Below, piece by piece: positions 5,950-13,129 of a DNA stretch of 30,584 nucleotides (the stretch's first letter is position 1; every line of letters begins with the position of its first letter). A program made the position numbers and the translations under genes. Under the pieces are notes generated by a model. That model worked only from the letters and a program-made list of their open reading frames with translations. It did not search any database and had not been told where the DNA came from. Source of the DNA: a virus; IMG/VR virus record IMGVR_UViG_3300025030_000332, positions 1 to 30,584 of that record; one strand, given 5' to 3'.

Positions 5950-6999
5950 CTACCTTTCTTCTGGATATAAAATTGTTATAAGCCACCCGTCTGGATAGCG
6001 TTCAGACATAGCCCATATTTCTCCCGACGGGTCATAGATTTTAATAATTCCCGTTGTGCCTTTATTGAATTCTGTAATAGCGGTCTGTAAAATACTGTCT
6101 TTGTTTGGCAGCGCATCAACAGTTGCCGTCATACAGAACCTTGCTTCCCTTGGAATGGGTTTAAAATCTTCACACTCGGGCGGGATGGGGCAACCAATGA
6201 GCTTTAAAAACCTCAACACGAACTCAACCGAACAATCGCCACAGTTTCCGCAGAAGGCATGGCCTGATACGCTTTCGCACGAAGCGACATATTCTCGCGC
6301 ATCTTCAATATCCTTTGGATCTTTAGTGAACATATTAGTGCATACAGGACAAATTGGATGCTCGCATGCGGGGCAGGTTAATACTTCTTGTTTGGGTATC
6401 GATTCTTTGTATTCGGCATTACCTTCGTGAATGTCGCAATAGAACCCTTCTACCAAGATGAGTTTTTCACATGCCTTTCTTTCAAGCCTGCTTGAAAAAT
6501 CCCTCAATTTGATTGATACCTCGCTGTGTTTTTCGTCGTATTTTCTTGCGCGATCACACAGGAAATTTATTTTGCGCTGTACGTCCTGCGGCAGATCTGT
6601 GAATTTGATAAGACCGAAAGTATACGCAATCTCGATATCGTCGTCTCCGCACTCCCTGGCTACATCGTATGCTAAACCAGACGTGTATTCCGTGGAGTAT
6701 TTTTCCCTAAGCTCCAATTCGCCTTCGTCGTTTTGTAATTCATTTGTCATAAGATGGTCGCTTAATTTTTCGCAGGACACATCGGCCTTTTTTGAGTAAT
6801 CTGCCCATCTTAGATAGGAGAGCGTGGCTTCCAGCCACGAAATAAAGTACTCGCGTCTGTCGCCCCCGATCTTCGACTCTTCGAGTAGATACTCTGCTTC
6901 ACGGGCATCGTAATTATAAAAATCCTGTTCCCGCAGGGCTTCGTGGAGACTTACACCATATTTACCGGCAAGATTATATTTGAATTTGGTTTTTGACAT
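5950..6999 (-). CDS. Hypothetical protein with Cys-rich zinc-binding region
   Basis: I chose the ATG at 6999 (MSKTKFKYNLAGKYG), giving 349 residues. AAAGGAG lies 10 bases upstream of it, and it clears the stop of the upstream gene at 7019. A start at 7047 would overlap that gene by 29 bases. The middle of the protein is helical and acidic. A Cys-rich block (LTCPACEHPICPVCTNMF, then CESVSGHAFCGNCGDCSVEF) has at least four CxxC-type ligand pairs and probably binds two zinc ions. The C-terminus (GIIKIYDPSGEIWAMSERYPDGWLITILYPEER) is beta-rich. I do not recognise the family. Zinc ribbons of this kind often bind nucleic acid or protein, but nothing here shows which. Confidence 0.75.
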   Translation of the reverse strand: MSKTKFKYNLAGKYGVSLHEALREQDFYNYDAREAEYLLEESKIGGDRREYFISWLEATLSYLRWADYSKKADVSCEKLSDHLMTNELQNDEGELELREKYSTEYTSGLAYDVARECGDDDIEIAYTFGLIKFTDLPQDVQRKINFLCDRARKYDEKHSEVSIKLRDFSSRLERKACEKLILVEGFYCDIHEGNAEYKESIPKQEVLTCPACEHPICPVCTNMFTKDPKDIEDAREYVASCESVSGHAFCGNCGDCSVEFVLRFLKLIGCPIPPECEDFKPIPREARFCMTATVDALPNKDSILQTAITEFNKGTTGIIKIYDPSGEIWAMSERYPDGWLITILYPEER

Positions 7000-7018
7000 A
7001 ATGTCTCTGCTCCTTTGT

Positions 7019-7561
7019 TTATTTTCCATACCAGAAAACGACATCACCTATTTCTCCTTCTGCATTGTTGTGAGCTTCTAAAATAAATTTGCGTGCGTCA
7101 GGACTAAGGGTGTCGGTGCCTTTGTCGTCTATGTATGACGTCAGTTCTTCCCAGGCGATACACAGATTGTCGTTGCCTTGGGCATAAAATGAATATAATT
7201 CATTAGCAATACTATCAAACATATCTCTGTCTGTTACTCGCACGTACATGGTTCTGTTGTATGTAATCTCAGATTTACTGTTATCATTAGACATCCCCAA
7301 AATAGCATGTGTTATTTCTTCCGGCGTCTCATATGTCACCGTATCGTACTCTCCTGGTTTTTCTCCAATGTCTACCAAGATGGCATGTACCTCTTCGGCG
7401 TACTCGCCTTTCCCTGACTTTGCTAATTCGTAGAGATTGTTTTCTTCCACAATCTTTTTAACTATTTCTGCTATCGGCAATGGCTCGTCAAAAGAGAATG
7501 GCAGGTCGTACCGAACTTCTAAATACAACCTCACCAGCCCTTTTTTCGCTAATTTATGCAT
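7019..7561 (-). CDS. Hypothetical protein (180 aa)
   Basis: The ATG follows AGAAGGGAG at good spacing. The protein is acidic and starts MHKLAKKGLVRLYLEVRYDLPFSFDEPLPIAEIVKKIVEENNLYELA, which looks like a mixed alpha/beta fold. There are no cysteines, no membrane segment and no motif I recognise. It ends 20 bases before the start chosen for the zinc-binding protein and is part of the same leftward operon. Confidence 0.65.
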   Translation of the reverse strand: MHKLAKKGLVRLYLEVRYDLPFSFDEPLPIAEIVKKIVEENNLYELAKSGKGEYAEEVHAILVDIGEKPGEYDTVTYETPEEITHAILGMSNDNSKSEITYNRTMYVRVTDRDMFDSIANELYSFYAQGNDNLCIAWEELTSYIDDKGTDTLSPDARKFILEAHNNAEGEIGDVVFWYGK

Positions 7562-7590
7562 GGTTTACTCCCTTCTTTCTTTCAAAAGTT

Positions 7591-7956
7591 TCACTTTTTG
7601 TTCCTACCACTTAACCAATGGAAAAACAACCCTACGCCATTTGCCAATAATGCAAAGCCGGAAACAATACAGCTTGGATGTATGCAATGCTCACCGCTTT
7701 TGGTCGTTACCGATAGGTGTGAGCCGGTAACCTCGCTTCCACAGAATAAGCATGTGTCAGGTTCTTGTGGAATTGGAATACTTGCTGCTGGCGCTGCTGT
7801 ATTTTCCTGTTCGAAGCCTTGTCTGAATGATTGACCAAATAGCTCTGTTCCGAAACCCTGTTCGAAGGACTCCACGTGTGGCCATTCTGAAGGAGGGGGT
7901 GAAACAGGGACTGCTTCAGCTAATGGTTTCTTTTTTTTAAATTGAATCTTTAGCAT
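7591..7956 (-). CDS. Hypothetical protein with zinc-knuckle-like motif and C-terminal hydrophobic helix
   Basis: AAGGAG precedes the ATG by 10 bases. The 121 residues have a basic start (MLKIQFKKKKP), a proline/glutamine-rich linker, then CLFCGSEV...EHCIHPSCIV (a CxxC...CxxHxxC arrangement likely to bind zinc), and a hydrophobic stretch SGFALLANGVGLFFHWLSG ending in basic residues. It could be a tail-anchored or peripheral membrane protein facing the cytoplasm. No family is recognised. It is the first gene after the candidate promoter at 8071-8099. Confidence 0.6.
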   Translation of the reverse strand: MLKIQFKKKKPLAEAVPVSPPPSEWPHVESFEQGFGTELFGQSFRQGFEQENTAAPAASIPIPQEPDTCLFCGSEVTGSHLSVTTKSGEHCIHPSCIVSGFALLANGVGLFFHWLSGRNKK

Positions 7957-7994
7957 AACGTGCTTGTCTCCTTGTATTCTAATCGTATCTTAAA

Positions 7995-8035
7995 CACCCA
8001 ACGACATTCCCCTTTCAGGGTGGAAACGTTGGGTG
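7995..8035 (-). promoter_or_regulatory. Hairpin in the 5' leader of the 7591-7956 gene
   Basis: CACCCAACG (7995-8003) and CGTTGGGTG (8027-8035) pair perfectly over 9 bases. A nested CCCT-TTC-AGGG stem lies in the loop. On the - strand the hairpin falls between the candidate promoter at 8071-8099 and the gene start at 7956, so it would be an untranslated-leader structure. No strong U-run follows. A regulatory or RNA-stabilising role is possible but unproven. Confidence 0.45.
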
Positions 8036-8070
8036 GCGCCGAGTCGTGGTGGTGCTTACTGATAATTCCC

Positions 8071-8099
8071 AATATTTTCTCTCTTTTCTTTTTTGTCAA
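8071..8099 (-). promoter_or_regulatory. Candidate leftward promoter
   Basis: On the - strand, TTGACA (8099-8094) is followed after 17 bases by AATATT (8076-8071), in the 200-base gap between two leftward genes. The -35 is perfect and the -10 is moderate. It would drive the leftward genes from 7956 downwards. It lacks the YCGAA extension seen in the rightward promoters, so it may be read by the host polymerase. Confidence 0.5.
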
Positions 8100-8156
8100 A
8101 CAGATTAAATCCAAATTTTCTACGCTGTATATTATAGTGATAAATAAACATCTTCC

Positions 8157-8606
8157 TTATAGCAATATCTCCTGATCTCCTTCGATAAGAATGATATGTC
8201 CGCGGTTTTTGAAATAGAGATTGAGATTTAGAGAAATGTAATCTCTTATTGCGGCGGCCCGCAATCCTGTAGTGCTAGGCAACGATACCACAGAAGCCAC
8301 ATATGACGTCAGGTTTGGGTTGCCGATGAAATTCAAGCATGCATTGCCCCGGAATTTTCCAACCTCAGTATCCACCTTGAAAGGCAAATCCCAGCCGGCG
8401 AGAATAATCGTGTCTTTGTCGGTGAGAAACGGAAGTTTGACAAGTTTCCGTTTGCCACGGTAAACAAAAACGGGCGTGTCGGAATCCCCTTTAACGCCTC
8501 TGGATTCAACCTCGATCCGTCTGGTTGTCGCCAGTATGGGTTCTATAAAAACAATGGTTAGTTTTGAGCCTTTTCGGAGTATGTATGGATGTACTTTATT
8601 CTTCAT
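8157..8606 (-). CDS. Hypothetical protein (149 aa)
   Basis: GAAGGAG lies 3 bases before the ATG, which overlaps the TGA of the upstream gene (ATGA). The protein (MKNKVHPYILRKGSKLTIVFIEPILATTRRIEVESRG) is beta-rich, with alternating hydrophobic residues and a helix near the C-terminus (TTGLRAAAIRDYISLNLNLYFKNRG). No known motif or membrane segment is seen. The operon coupling with 8603-8986 is clear; the function is not. Confidence 0.65.
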   Translation of the reverse strand: MKNKVHPYILRKGSKLTIVFIEPILATTRRIEVESRGVKGDSDTPVFVYRGKRKLVKLPFLTDKDTIILAGWDLPFKVDTEVGKFRGNACLNFIGNPNLTSYVASVVSLPSTTGLRAAAIRDYISLNLNLYFKNRGHIILIEGDQEILL

Positions 8607-8986
8607 GACTCTCCTTCGAGCAAAAGACTATAAACAACGATATTTGTGTTTTGGCTATATGGTTTGAAACTATTCTTAAAAAAATCTTCACCGAGATAAT
8701 CCTCCCAGTATCTATCGATGGTTATAAGAAGATTGATTTTGTCTTGTCCTATGATTTCTTTCTCATAGGTATTGTCCAGCGCGCAAATAACATCCTGTGC
8801 TAACTTCCCTCCGTATTCGTCCCCGAATAAATCCACCATCTCACTGACGAAGGGTTTGTCGCCCTGGATATAATGTGGCGATATGTTAAACGGCTCGTCC
8901 CAGAAGTTCCACAACTCATCCCTTCCGTTCTCCCATCGGCTGCCGACTACATACCAATCTGATTTCGTACGTGTGTTACTTGCCAT
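8603..8986 (-). CDS. Hypothetical protein (127 aa)
   Basis: The start ATG overlaps the stop of the HNH endonuclease gene as TAATG. The protein is acidic and Trp/Tyr-rich (SDWYVVGSRWENGRDELWNFWDEPFN) with a helical centre (VSEMVDLFGDEYGGKLAQDVICALDN). I do not recognise a family. It is coupled on both sides (TAATG upstream, ATGA downstream), so it is expressed with its neighbours. Confidence 0.6.
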   Translation of the reverse strand: MASNTRTKSDWYVVGSRWENGRDELWNFWDEPFNISPHYIQGDKPFVSEMVDLFGDEYGGKLAQDVICALDNTYEKEIIGQDKINLLITIDRYWEDYLGEDFFKNSFKPYSQNTNIVVYSLLLEGES

Positions 8987-9462
8987 TAATTATTACCTCG
9001 TGCAAAATTTCCAAAATATGTGACTTCGGCGTCGCGATATGCCTTGTCGGCATCCGACAGTGATGTAAAATATCCAATATAAATTCTCTTGTTGTTGAAG
9101 CCGATGGTGACTTGGTATTTTTTGTATCGTTTATACCAATAAACACCTTTTATTCCGAGTTTGTTGTTCTTGTTAGGACCTATATGGTTGCGCCGATTTT
9201 GGTGCGCCGTTGCCAGTCTGAGATTTGTTCTCCGGTTATCGAGTGGATTCCCATTAATATGATCGACTTCCATGCCAGCAGGAGCGTTAAGAATGATCCG
9301 ATGCATAAGCAATGTCTTTCTCTTATTACCACAAGTCACGCTCCTGCCTGCACGGAATTTTCTCCCTTCTTTTTGCGCATGCCATTTGAACCGATTCAGC
9401 TTCTCAAACTCTTCATCATCAACAATTGTTACTTGTCCTTGAGTTAATTTGATTTCTTTCAT
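8986..9462 (-). CDS. HNH homing endonuclease with AP2 DNA-binding domain
   Basis: Residues about 50-95 form an HNH nuclease: LLMHRIIL, GMEVDHINGNPLDNRRTNLRLATAHQNRRN, with the DH, N and terminal N/H positions of the motif. The C-terminal part (GIKGVYWYKRYKKYQVTIGFNNKRIYIGYFTSLSDADKAYRDAEVTYFG) is an AP2/ERF-like domain, the usual DNA-binding partner of phage HNH enzymes. Such proteins nick or cut DNA to spread themselves, often between phage genomes. It is free-standing, not inside an intron, and its stop overlaps the next gene by one base. Length 158 is normal for the family. Confidence 0.92.
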   Translation of the reverse strand: MKEIKLTQGQVTIVDDEEFEKLNRFKWHAQKEGRKFRAGRSVTCGNKRKTLLMHRIILNAPAGMEVDHINGNPLDNRRTNLRLATAHQNRRNHIGPNKNNKLGIKGVYWYKRYKKYQVTIGFNNKRIYIGYFTSLSDADKAYRDAEVTYFGNFARGNN

Positions 9463-9507
9463 AAATGCTGTCCTTCGATCTATTGTGTTTTGTTTTTGGT
9501 TGCATAA

Positions 9508-10293
9508 TCATTTCGCAATATCTCCAACCAGCGCCGCAATGGCTCGCGCTGTCCTTTTCATGCTATCTGTCTCTTGGGGATTTTTACGTTCAAGGCCTGC
9601 TTCCAGGCGCTCGAATTCCTGATTTTTCGAAATCGCGCTTTCGAGTTTTACGTCTTTGTTAGATTCCCCGAGGGCGTCTTTTAGCGCTCCGCTAAATGCG
9701 GCAATAAATTCATTCCACTCTCCTATTTCATTTACCAGCGCCGCCAGATCCCTCTTTTCCCAATAATGGCTTTCGTCACTTGCAGACCCTAAAATTCCCA
9801 ATGATTTGGCGTAGTCCAGTAGTGAGATTACAGCGAGGTGGCATTTTAAGAAGTTTTTCACTCCTCCGCATGCTGGATCGCTGGCATATTGTGTCTTACA
9901 GAAACTTCCCCAGTAAAAACCGGTTCCGAATCCCGTTGGGAGTTTTTTTCCATTTATTTCAATACTTTCTGGGTAAAGACATAATCCGAAATTGGCCTGT
10001 TCGCAACCCTCTCCCGGCTGGGTAGAAAATGCAATAATATGCGAGGGCGTGACTCTGGCACTACGGTGCCGTTCTATATCGATATGTCGTTGAGATTGAA
10101 TCTTTAGCCATCTATACTCATCGCTATTTGTTTTTGAGTTGAAATCACATTCTTCCTCGCCTTTGAATTCTACAATATCGCCTACTTCGAATGGCAACTT
10201 AAGGGCGCATTCTCTTAATTTCTCTACAAGTCCGCGAGCTTCGTCTGTCGATTTTACGTCAGATTTAAGTTTATAATGAATTGTTAATCCCAT
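9508..10293 (-). CDS. Conserved hypothetical protein (261 aa)
   Basis: AAGGAG lies before the ATG. The protein starts MGLTIHYKLKSDVKSTDEARGLVEKLRECALKLPFEVGDIVEF and contains FCKTQYASDPACGGVKNFLKCHLAVISLLDYAKSLG and SDESHYWEKRDLAALVNEIGEWNEFIAAF. These segments match from memory a hypothetical family with the MGLTIHY start found in diverse bacteria and phages. Its activity is unknown to me. The C-terminal tail (KNPQETDSMKRTARAIAALVGDIAK) is basic. Confidence 0.75.
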   Translation of the reverse strand: MGLTIHYKLKSDVKSTDEARGLVEKLRECALKLPFEVGDIVEFKGEEECDFNSKTNSDEYRWLKIQSQRHIDIERHRSARVTPSHIIAFSTQPGEGCEQANFGLCLYPESIEINGKKLPTGFGTGFYWGSFCKTQYASDPACGGVKNFLKCHLAVISLLDYAKSLGILGSASDESHYWEKRDLAALVNEIGEWNEFIAAFSGALKDALGESNKDVKLESAISKNQEFERLEAGLERKNPQETDSMKRTARAIAALVGDIAK

Positions 10294-10325
10294 AGCGATT
10301 TCTCCTTAGTAAATTTCTATATAGG

Positions 10326-10607
10326 TTAATTAGTAAGCCGTTCTGCTGTCTTCCGCTTACCGTTCGTGTCTTCGTCTTTTGATTTATGGAAAATGCCTAA
10401 GAAATTGCATTCTGGACTCTTTCCGGTTACCTTGGTGTATTCAAGTAGCGCTCGAAATCCCGCTATTTTTGTTCTGGCGATGGATACTATTGCCTTAGCC
10501 TCCGAAACGGTAATTTCCCCCGCGATTAACTTAGAAGTTTCGCGGGACAATACATTGTCCAGCTCTTCAAAGCTGTCCATGGTGTGTTGTTCTTTGTGTT
10601 TTATCAT
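10326..10607 (-). CDS. Small helical hypothetical protein (93 aa)
   Basis: AAAAGGAG lies 4 bases before the ATG, which overlaps the TGA of the sigma-like gene upstream. The protein (MIKHKEQHTMDSFEELDNVLSRETSKLIAGEITVSEAKAIVSIARTKIAGF) is predicted to be mostly helical with a basic C-terminus. The pattern LIAGEITVSEAKAI resembles small phage proteins thought to bind nucleic acid or proteins, but no family is certain. Coupling to the sigma-4-like gene suggests a linked regulatory role; that is inference. Confidence 0.6.
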   Translation of the reverse strand: MIKHKEQHTMDSFEELDNVLSRETSKLIAGEITVSEAKAIVSIARTKIAGFRALLEYTKVTGKSPECNFLGIFHKSKDEDTNGKRKTAERLTN

Positions 10608-11296
10608 GATTCTCCTTTTCGCTCTATAAAGCGACTTAGTATTAATTCTTTTCGTTTTAATATAATCAGCTTGTGTGGTATGTCTTGTTTGGTCAGGTCG
10701 GTACCTGCGATTATCTTCTCCGCGACGAAAGCATCACCAAGGTTTTCGCTGCGCTGTTTGTGGTATTGTTGTTGATATACTTTCCATGCTTCGGCATTTT
10801 TCTGCTGCCATCTGGCAGATCTCCAGTGGTGGTATGCCTTGTCTTCGTTATATTTACGTTTGTTTTCCAGCAACTTTTCTAGATACCACTGGTGTTTCTG
10901 TTGCCGTGCTCTTTCCTTTCGCTGTGACGGAGTCATAGTGACATCCTGGAAGATATATTGGCGTTTAGCCCTGACTGGCTGTATCCTTTTTGATATATCG
11001 GGCATGTTGGGGGAATCGTAATCTTCGGCAAGGAAGCTGAGTATCTCCCGGAGTTTATTCAACCCCTTGGACTTCAACTTTCGTACATGCTCATATGAAC
11101 AACCCCGCTCCCTTCCTATTACCCTGTAAGATTTTGAGTCCCACAAATACTCCACAATAAAGAGCCTTTGTTTTGACGGCAATCTCTTTAGTCCCTGTGC
11201 GAGTATAACCCGGAGTTCGTTATTGATGGCACAATCGAGGGCGTCGGGATAGCGAGACTCTGCGTCCTCGCGAAGCGTTTCCGTTTCTATTTTCAC
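10604..11296 (-). CDS. Sigma-70 region-4-like regulator with basic C-terminal extension
   Basis: The start GTG (11296-11294) has GGGAGG 10 bases upstream, inside the end of the preceding gene. Residues about 25-85 (LRVILAQGLKRLPSKQRLFIVEYLWDSKSYRVIGRERGCSYEHVRKLKSKGLNKLREIL) match a sigma-70 region 4 helix-turn-helix, which reads the -35 box. Region 2 is missing, so it is not a complete sigma factor. The remaining 140 residues are strongly basic, with a Gln/Lys/Trp-rich helical segment (QQKHQWYLEKLLENKRKYNEDKAYHHWRSARWQQKN). The recognition helix CSYEHVRKLK resembles CSYEQVRKLK of the phage sigma at 26654-27481. It could be an anti- or co-activator, or a DNA-binding late regulator. Confidence 0.72.
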   Translation of the reverse strand: MKIETETLREDAESRYPDALDCAINNELRVILAQGLKRLPSKQRLFIVEYLWDSKSYRVIGRERGCSYEHVRKLKSKGLNKLREILSFLAEDYDSPNMPDISKRIQPVRAKRQYIFQDVTMTPSQRKERARQQKHQWYLEKLLENKRKYNEDKAYHHWRSARWQQKNAEAWKVYQQQYHKQRSENLGDAFVAEKIIAGTDLTKQDIPHKLIILKRKELILSRFIERKGES

Positions 11297-11299
11297 GTT

Positions 11300-11590
11300 T
11301 TAACTACCTCCCGTTAAACACTCTTGCATCTTTTCACAGATAACCCTTTTTTCTTTCCATGTCGGGACTAACAAGCCATCTTCTAATTCAAGAGGCTTAT
11401 TCGTCACGAGCGTACCTAAAAAATTAACAAAAACAAATCCTTCGATTCCTATGGGTTGTGTCCAGTCCGATTCGCTATGCCTCATCTCATAATAATGCAA
11501 TTTTGGATCGCGGTCTTTTATGGGAATTCTCGTGTTCTCTTCCGCTGCCACTATGTCTTCTGGCTGAATTCTTTTTCTTTTCTTACTCAA
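11300..11590 (-). CDS. Small hypothetical protein, TTG start
   Basis: I chose a TTG at 11590-11588 because AAGGAG lies 5 bases upstream. A longer GTG-initiated frame from 11620 would lack a ribosome binding site. The 96-residue product starts MSKKRKRIQPEDIVAAEENTRIP, with a basic patch, and continues HYYEMRHSESDWTQPIGIEGFVFVNFLGTLVTNKPLEL. No family is recognised. Its stop lies 3 bases from the sigma-like gene start. It is the first gene downstream of the terminator at 11664-11712, so a promoter should lie in 11600-11660, though none is obvious. Confidence 0.6.
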   Translation of the reverse strand: MSKKRKRIQPEDIVAAEENTRIPIKDRDPKLHYYEMRHSESDWTQPIGIEGFVFVNFLGTLVTNKPLELEDGLLVPTWKEKRVICEKMQECLTGGS

Positions 11591-11663
11591 GTTTTCTCCT
11601 TGAAATAGTTTTTGTAACACCGATCCCCGTTTTCACGAGGACAAGCCCATCAAACAGATTAAT

Positions 11664-11712
11664 AAAAAAAAGGCTACGGGTGGTAGCACAATCAATCACC
11701 ACCCGTAGCCTT
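11664..11712 (-). terminator. Strong rho-independent terminator, leftward
   Basis: Arms 11670-11684 and 11698-11712 form 15 perfect base pairs with a 13-base loop. On the - strand the stem runs directly into eight T residues (11671-11664). On the + strand no T-run follows, so it acts leftward only. It ends the transcript of the 12009-13001 genes and insulates the long leftward operon that starts at 11590. Confidence 0.92.
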
Positions 11713-11841
11713 CGTAACCGATATACGTAATTAGCATCTCCCTATCTCATGAGGACAAGTTTGGTGCACACATCATCCATTTAGGTAATGGCAGGGCTTT
11801 TTGTGTGCCGGGAACACCCTGGTATTTAGATATAAGGCGGA

Positions 11842-12009
11842 TTAATAATCTATTTCCACGCCTTCTACTACCTCCTTCAGTTCCCTGCTTTCGTTGGTAA
11901 TTGCCTCGATCTGAAGATTGCAGTCGCGGATTAGATATTCCAGGCGTTTGATCTTTGTGTCATCTCCGGCGATATCTGGATCCTCGAATTCGTTTGCACG
12001 TGCAGGCAT
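11842..12009 (-). CDS. 55-residue coiled-coil hypothetical protein
   Basis: GGAGG lies 6 bases before the ATG (12009-12007) and the frame closes at TAA (11844-11842). The product (MPARANEFEDPDIAGDDTKIKRLEYLIRDC, then NLQIEAITNESRELKEVVEG and VEIDY) is acidic, and residues 19-50 show a heptad-like hydrophobic pattern typical of a short coiled coil. No family is recognised. It is the last gene before the terminator at 11664-11712. The 130-base gap up to the terminator holds an imperfect inverted repeat with GCACACA/TGTGTGC, but nothing firm. Confidence 0.65.
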   Translation of the reverse strand: MPARANEFEDPDIAGDDTKIKRLEYLIRDCNLQIEAITNESRELKEVVEGVEIDY

Positions 12010-12031
12010 AAAAAACCTCCATAAAAATGAT

Positions 12032-12111
12032 GTAACCCTGCACCCGACAGGTTTGATATTGCCACGTTTGGGCTTCTTCGATAAAAACCTTTTTCGTGGG
12101 TGCAGGGTTAC
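12032..12111 (-). ncRNA. 80-base intergenic stem-loop between two leftward genes
   Basis: GTAACCCTGCACCC (12032-12045) and its exact complement (12098-12111) form a 14-bp stem. An inner AGGTTT/AAACCT pairing (12048-12053 with 12085-12090) leaves a 31-base loop. It fills the space between the stop of 12121-12342 and the ribosome binding site of the 55-residue gene. Only a weak TTTTT follows on the - strand, so it may be a leaky terminator, an RNA-processing site or a leader element controlling the 55-residue gene. Confidence 0.55.
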
Positions 12112-12120
12112 TATGTCGAC

Positions 12121-12342
12121 TTAGGCCTTTGCAGGTGCTACTTTAACTTGTTCGACTTTGAGGGGGCCCCGAGCACCATGACCTTCCAATCTCGTGATTC
12201 TTTCGTCAAATTCCTTGTTAAGGCATACCCTTGAAATAAACCATCCCGCCACTATACCACCCAATGCCGCCCCCGCCACTATGATGGCACCGAGCACACT
12301 ACTATCTCCCCCAAAATTCACATCCGACAATGTATTATCCAT
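12121..12342 (-). CDS. One-TM small membrane protein, possible holin
   Basis: TTGGAGG precedes the ATG. The 73-residue product has an acidic N-terminus, one hydrophobic helix (VLGAIIVAGAALGGIVAGWFISRVCL, residues 16-41, Gly/Ala-rich) and a charged C-terminal tail (DERITRLEGHGARGPLKVEQVKVAPAKA). Size and layout fit a class III-type holin or another small phage membrane protein. It lies next to a secreted 3D-domain cell-wall protein, which suggests a lysis pair; that is inference. A single-helix structural or superinfection protein is possible too. Confidence 0.6.
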   Translation of the reverse strand: MDNTLSDVNFGGDSSVLGAIIVAGAALGGIVAGWFISRVCLNKEFDERITRLEGHGARGPLKVEQVKVAPAKA

Positions 12343-12371
12343 ATCAAATTTCCTCCAAAATCAAATTCTTC

Positions 12372-12399
12372 AAAAAAGTATCCGTGCGCGCGCACGGAT
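12372..12399 (-). terminator. Palindromic hairpin with U-run, candidate terminator or attenuator
   Basis: Bases 12380-12399 are a perfect 20-base palindrome (ATCCGTGCGC and its complement). On the - strand AC followed by TTTTTT (12377-12372) comes next. This is a compact intrinsic terminator located after the 3D-domain gene and 29 bases before the one-TM gene. It may end the upstream transcript or attenuate read-through into the one-TM gene. Confidence 0.7.
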
Positions 12400-12536
12400 T
12401 TCTCCCTATATACTACAAACCATTTTTTTACCTCTTTATCTCATGCGCTTTCTCCTTCAAAAAACAGACAAAGGTATAAGGAATACATTTGCTTCTTCAA
12501 TTATATTATTACAGGATTTGTGTGGATTTGACGGTC

Positions 12537-12590
12537 GGTTTGAGCGGTTCGCGTAGTTTGAGCTGTTTAAACGGTTTGAACGGTTCAATT
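12537..12590 (+). repeat. Three tandem 18-base direct repeats
   Basis: Units start at 12537, 12555 and 12573, exactly 18 bases apart. Their cores are GGTTTGAGCGGTTC, AGTTTGAGCTGTTT and GGTTTGAACGGTTC. The array abuts the stop of the 3D-domain gene and is followed by an AT-rich stretch. Its last unit with its flank (12565-12586) matches the palindrome flank at 2972-2993 in 19 of 22 bases. Iteron-like or regulator-binding arrays have this form. Confidence 0.75.
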
Positions 12591-13001
12591 CGTTAATAGC
12601 GCAACCCGCCGTATCTGCTTCCCAAGTTTCCGCGCTTCAGTATGGGACGCAACCCACACATCAATGCGTTTAATGGGTTTCTTGGGCGTTCCAAAGAGGC
12701 TTTTTGCTCCTCTGTCTTTAACAGTGAACACGCCGAGTCCTTCAACTTCCAGCACGGTGCCGAATGGTAGCCAGTTACACGCTGCGTGTCCCCGCCTGGC
12801 CCGTTCTCCGCTTGCGGTAATGCCGTAGGCTGGGTGTGATTCGTCTTTCCCACAACATACCTTGCAATTGCAGAAAAATGTAACAACGAACTCTCCCATG
12901 CCCTTCCCGCGTAAACCCTTCTGTCTCATGTTGGACGAACATTCCCGCAGGAAGAACAACTGAGAAATAACTATCAAACATATCAAGATTATTCTTCGCA
13001 T
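12585..13001 (-). CDS. Secreted 3D-domain cell-wall protein
   Basis: AGGAG lies before the ATG. Residues 1-20 (MRRIILICLIVISQLFFLRE) look like a signal peptide or N-terminal anchor. The rest fits the 3D domain, a double-psi beta barrel named for three aspartates: VVTFFCNCKVCCGK, then HPAYGITASGERARRGHAACNW, PFGTVLEVEGLGVFTVKDRG and KRIDVWVASHTEARKLGKQ. Relatives include MltA-like lytic transglycosylase and YabE/YocH-type proteins that act on peptidoglycan. In a phage this suggests a role in lysis or cell-wall remodelling outside the inner membrane. The typical size and intact aspartates support function. It is the first leftward gene from the divergent region at 13001-13130. Confidence 0.85.
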   Translation of the reverse strand: MRRIILICLIVISQLFFLRECSSNMRQKGLRGKGMGEFVVTFFCNCKVCCGKDESHPAYGITASGERARRGHAACNWLPFGTVLEVEGLGVFTVKDRGAKSLFGTPKKPIKRIDVWVASHTEARKLGKQIRRVALLTN

Positions 13002-13092
13002 AAAATATCTCCTATTTAGAATTTAACCCTACCCCACTCCCCTTGTAGTACGTAGTGAATTGCCACCTGAAAATCTAGTCGGTTACGTGATT

Positions 13093-13120
13093 TTGACAAC
13101 AAGACACAGCCGAATAGATT
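13093..13120 (+). promoter_or_regulatory. Rightward promoter of shared phage type, before TerL
   Basis: TTGACA (13093-13098), a 16-base spacer ending in CCGAA, then TAGATT (13115-13120). The same architecture recurs at 15408 and 27478. Transcription would start about 13127, only 3 bases before the TerL ATG, so the message would be nearly leaderless. Confidence 0.7.
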
Positions 13121-13129
13121 TATAGGTAT

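Noticed and set aside
5950-7047. Longer start at 7047 for the zinc-binding protein
   Set aside because: It would overlap the upstream gene by 29 bases and lacks a ribosome site; the ATG at 6999 has AAAGGAG.
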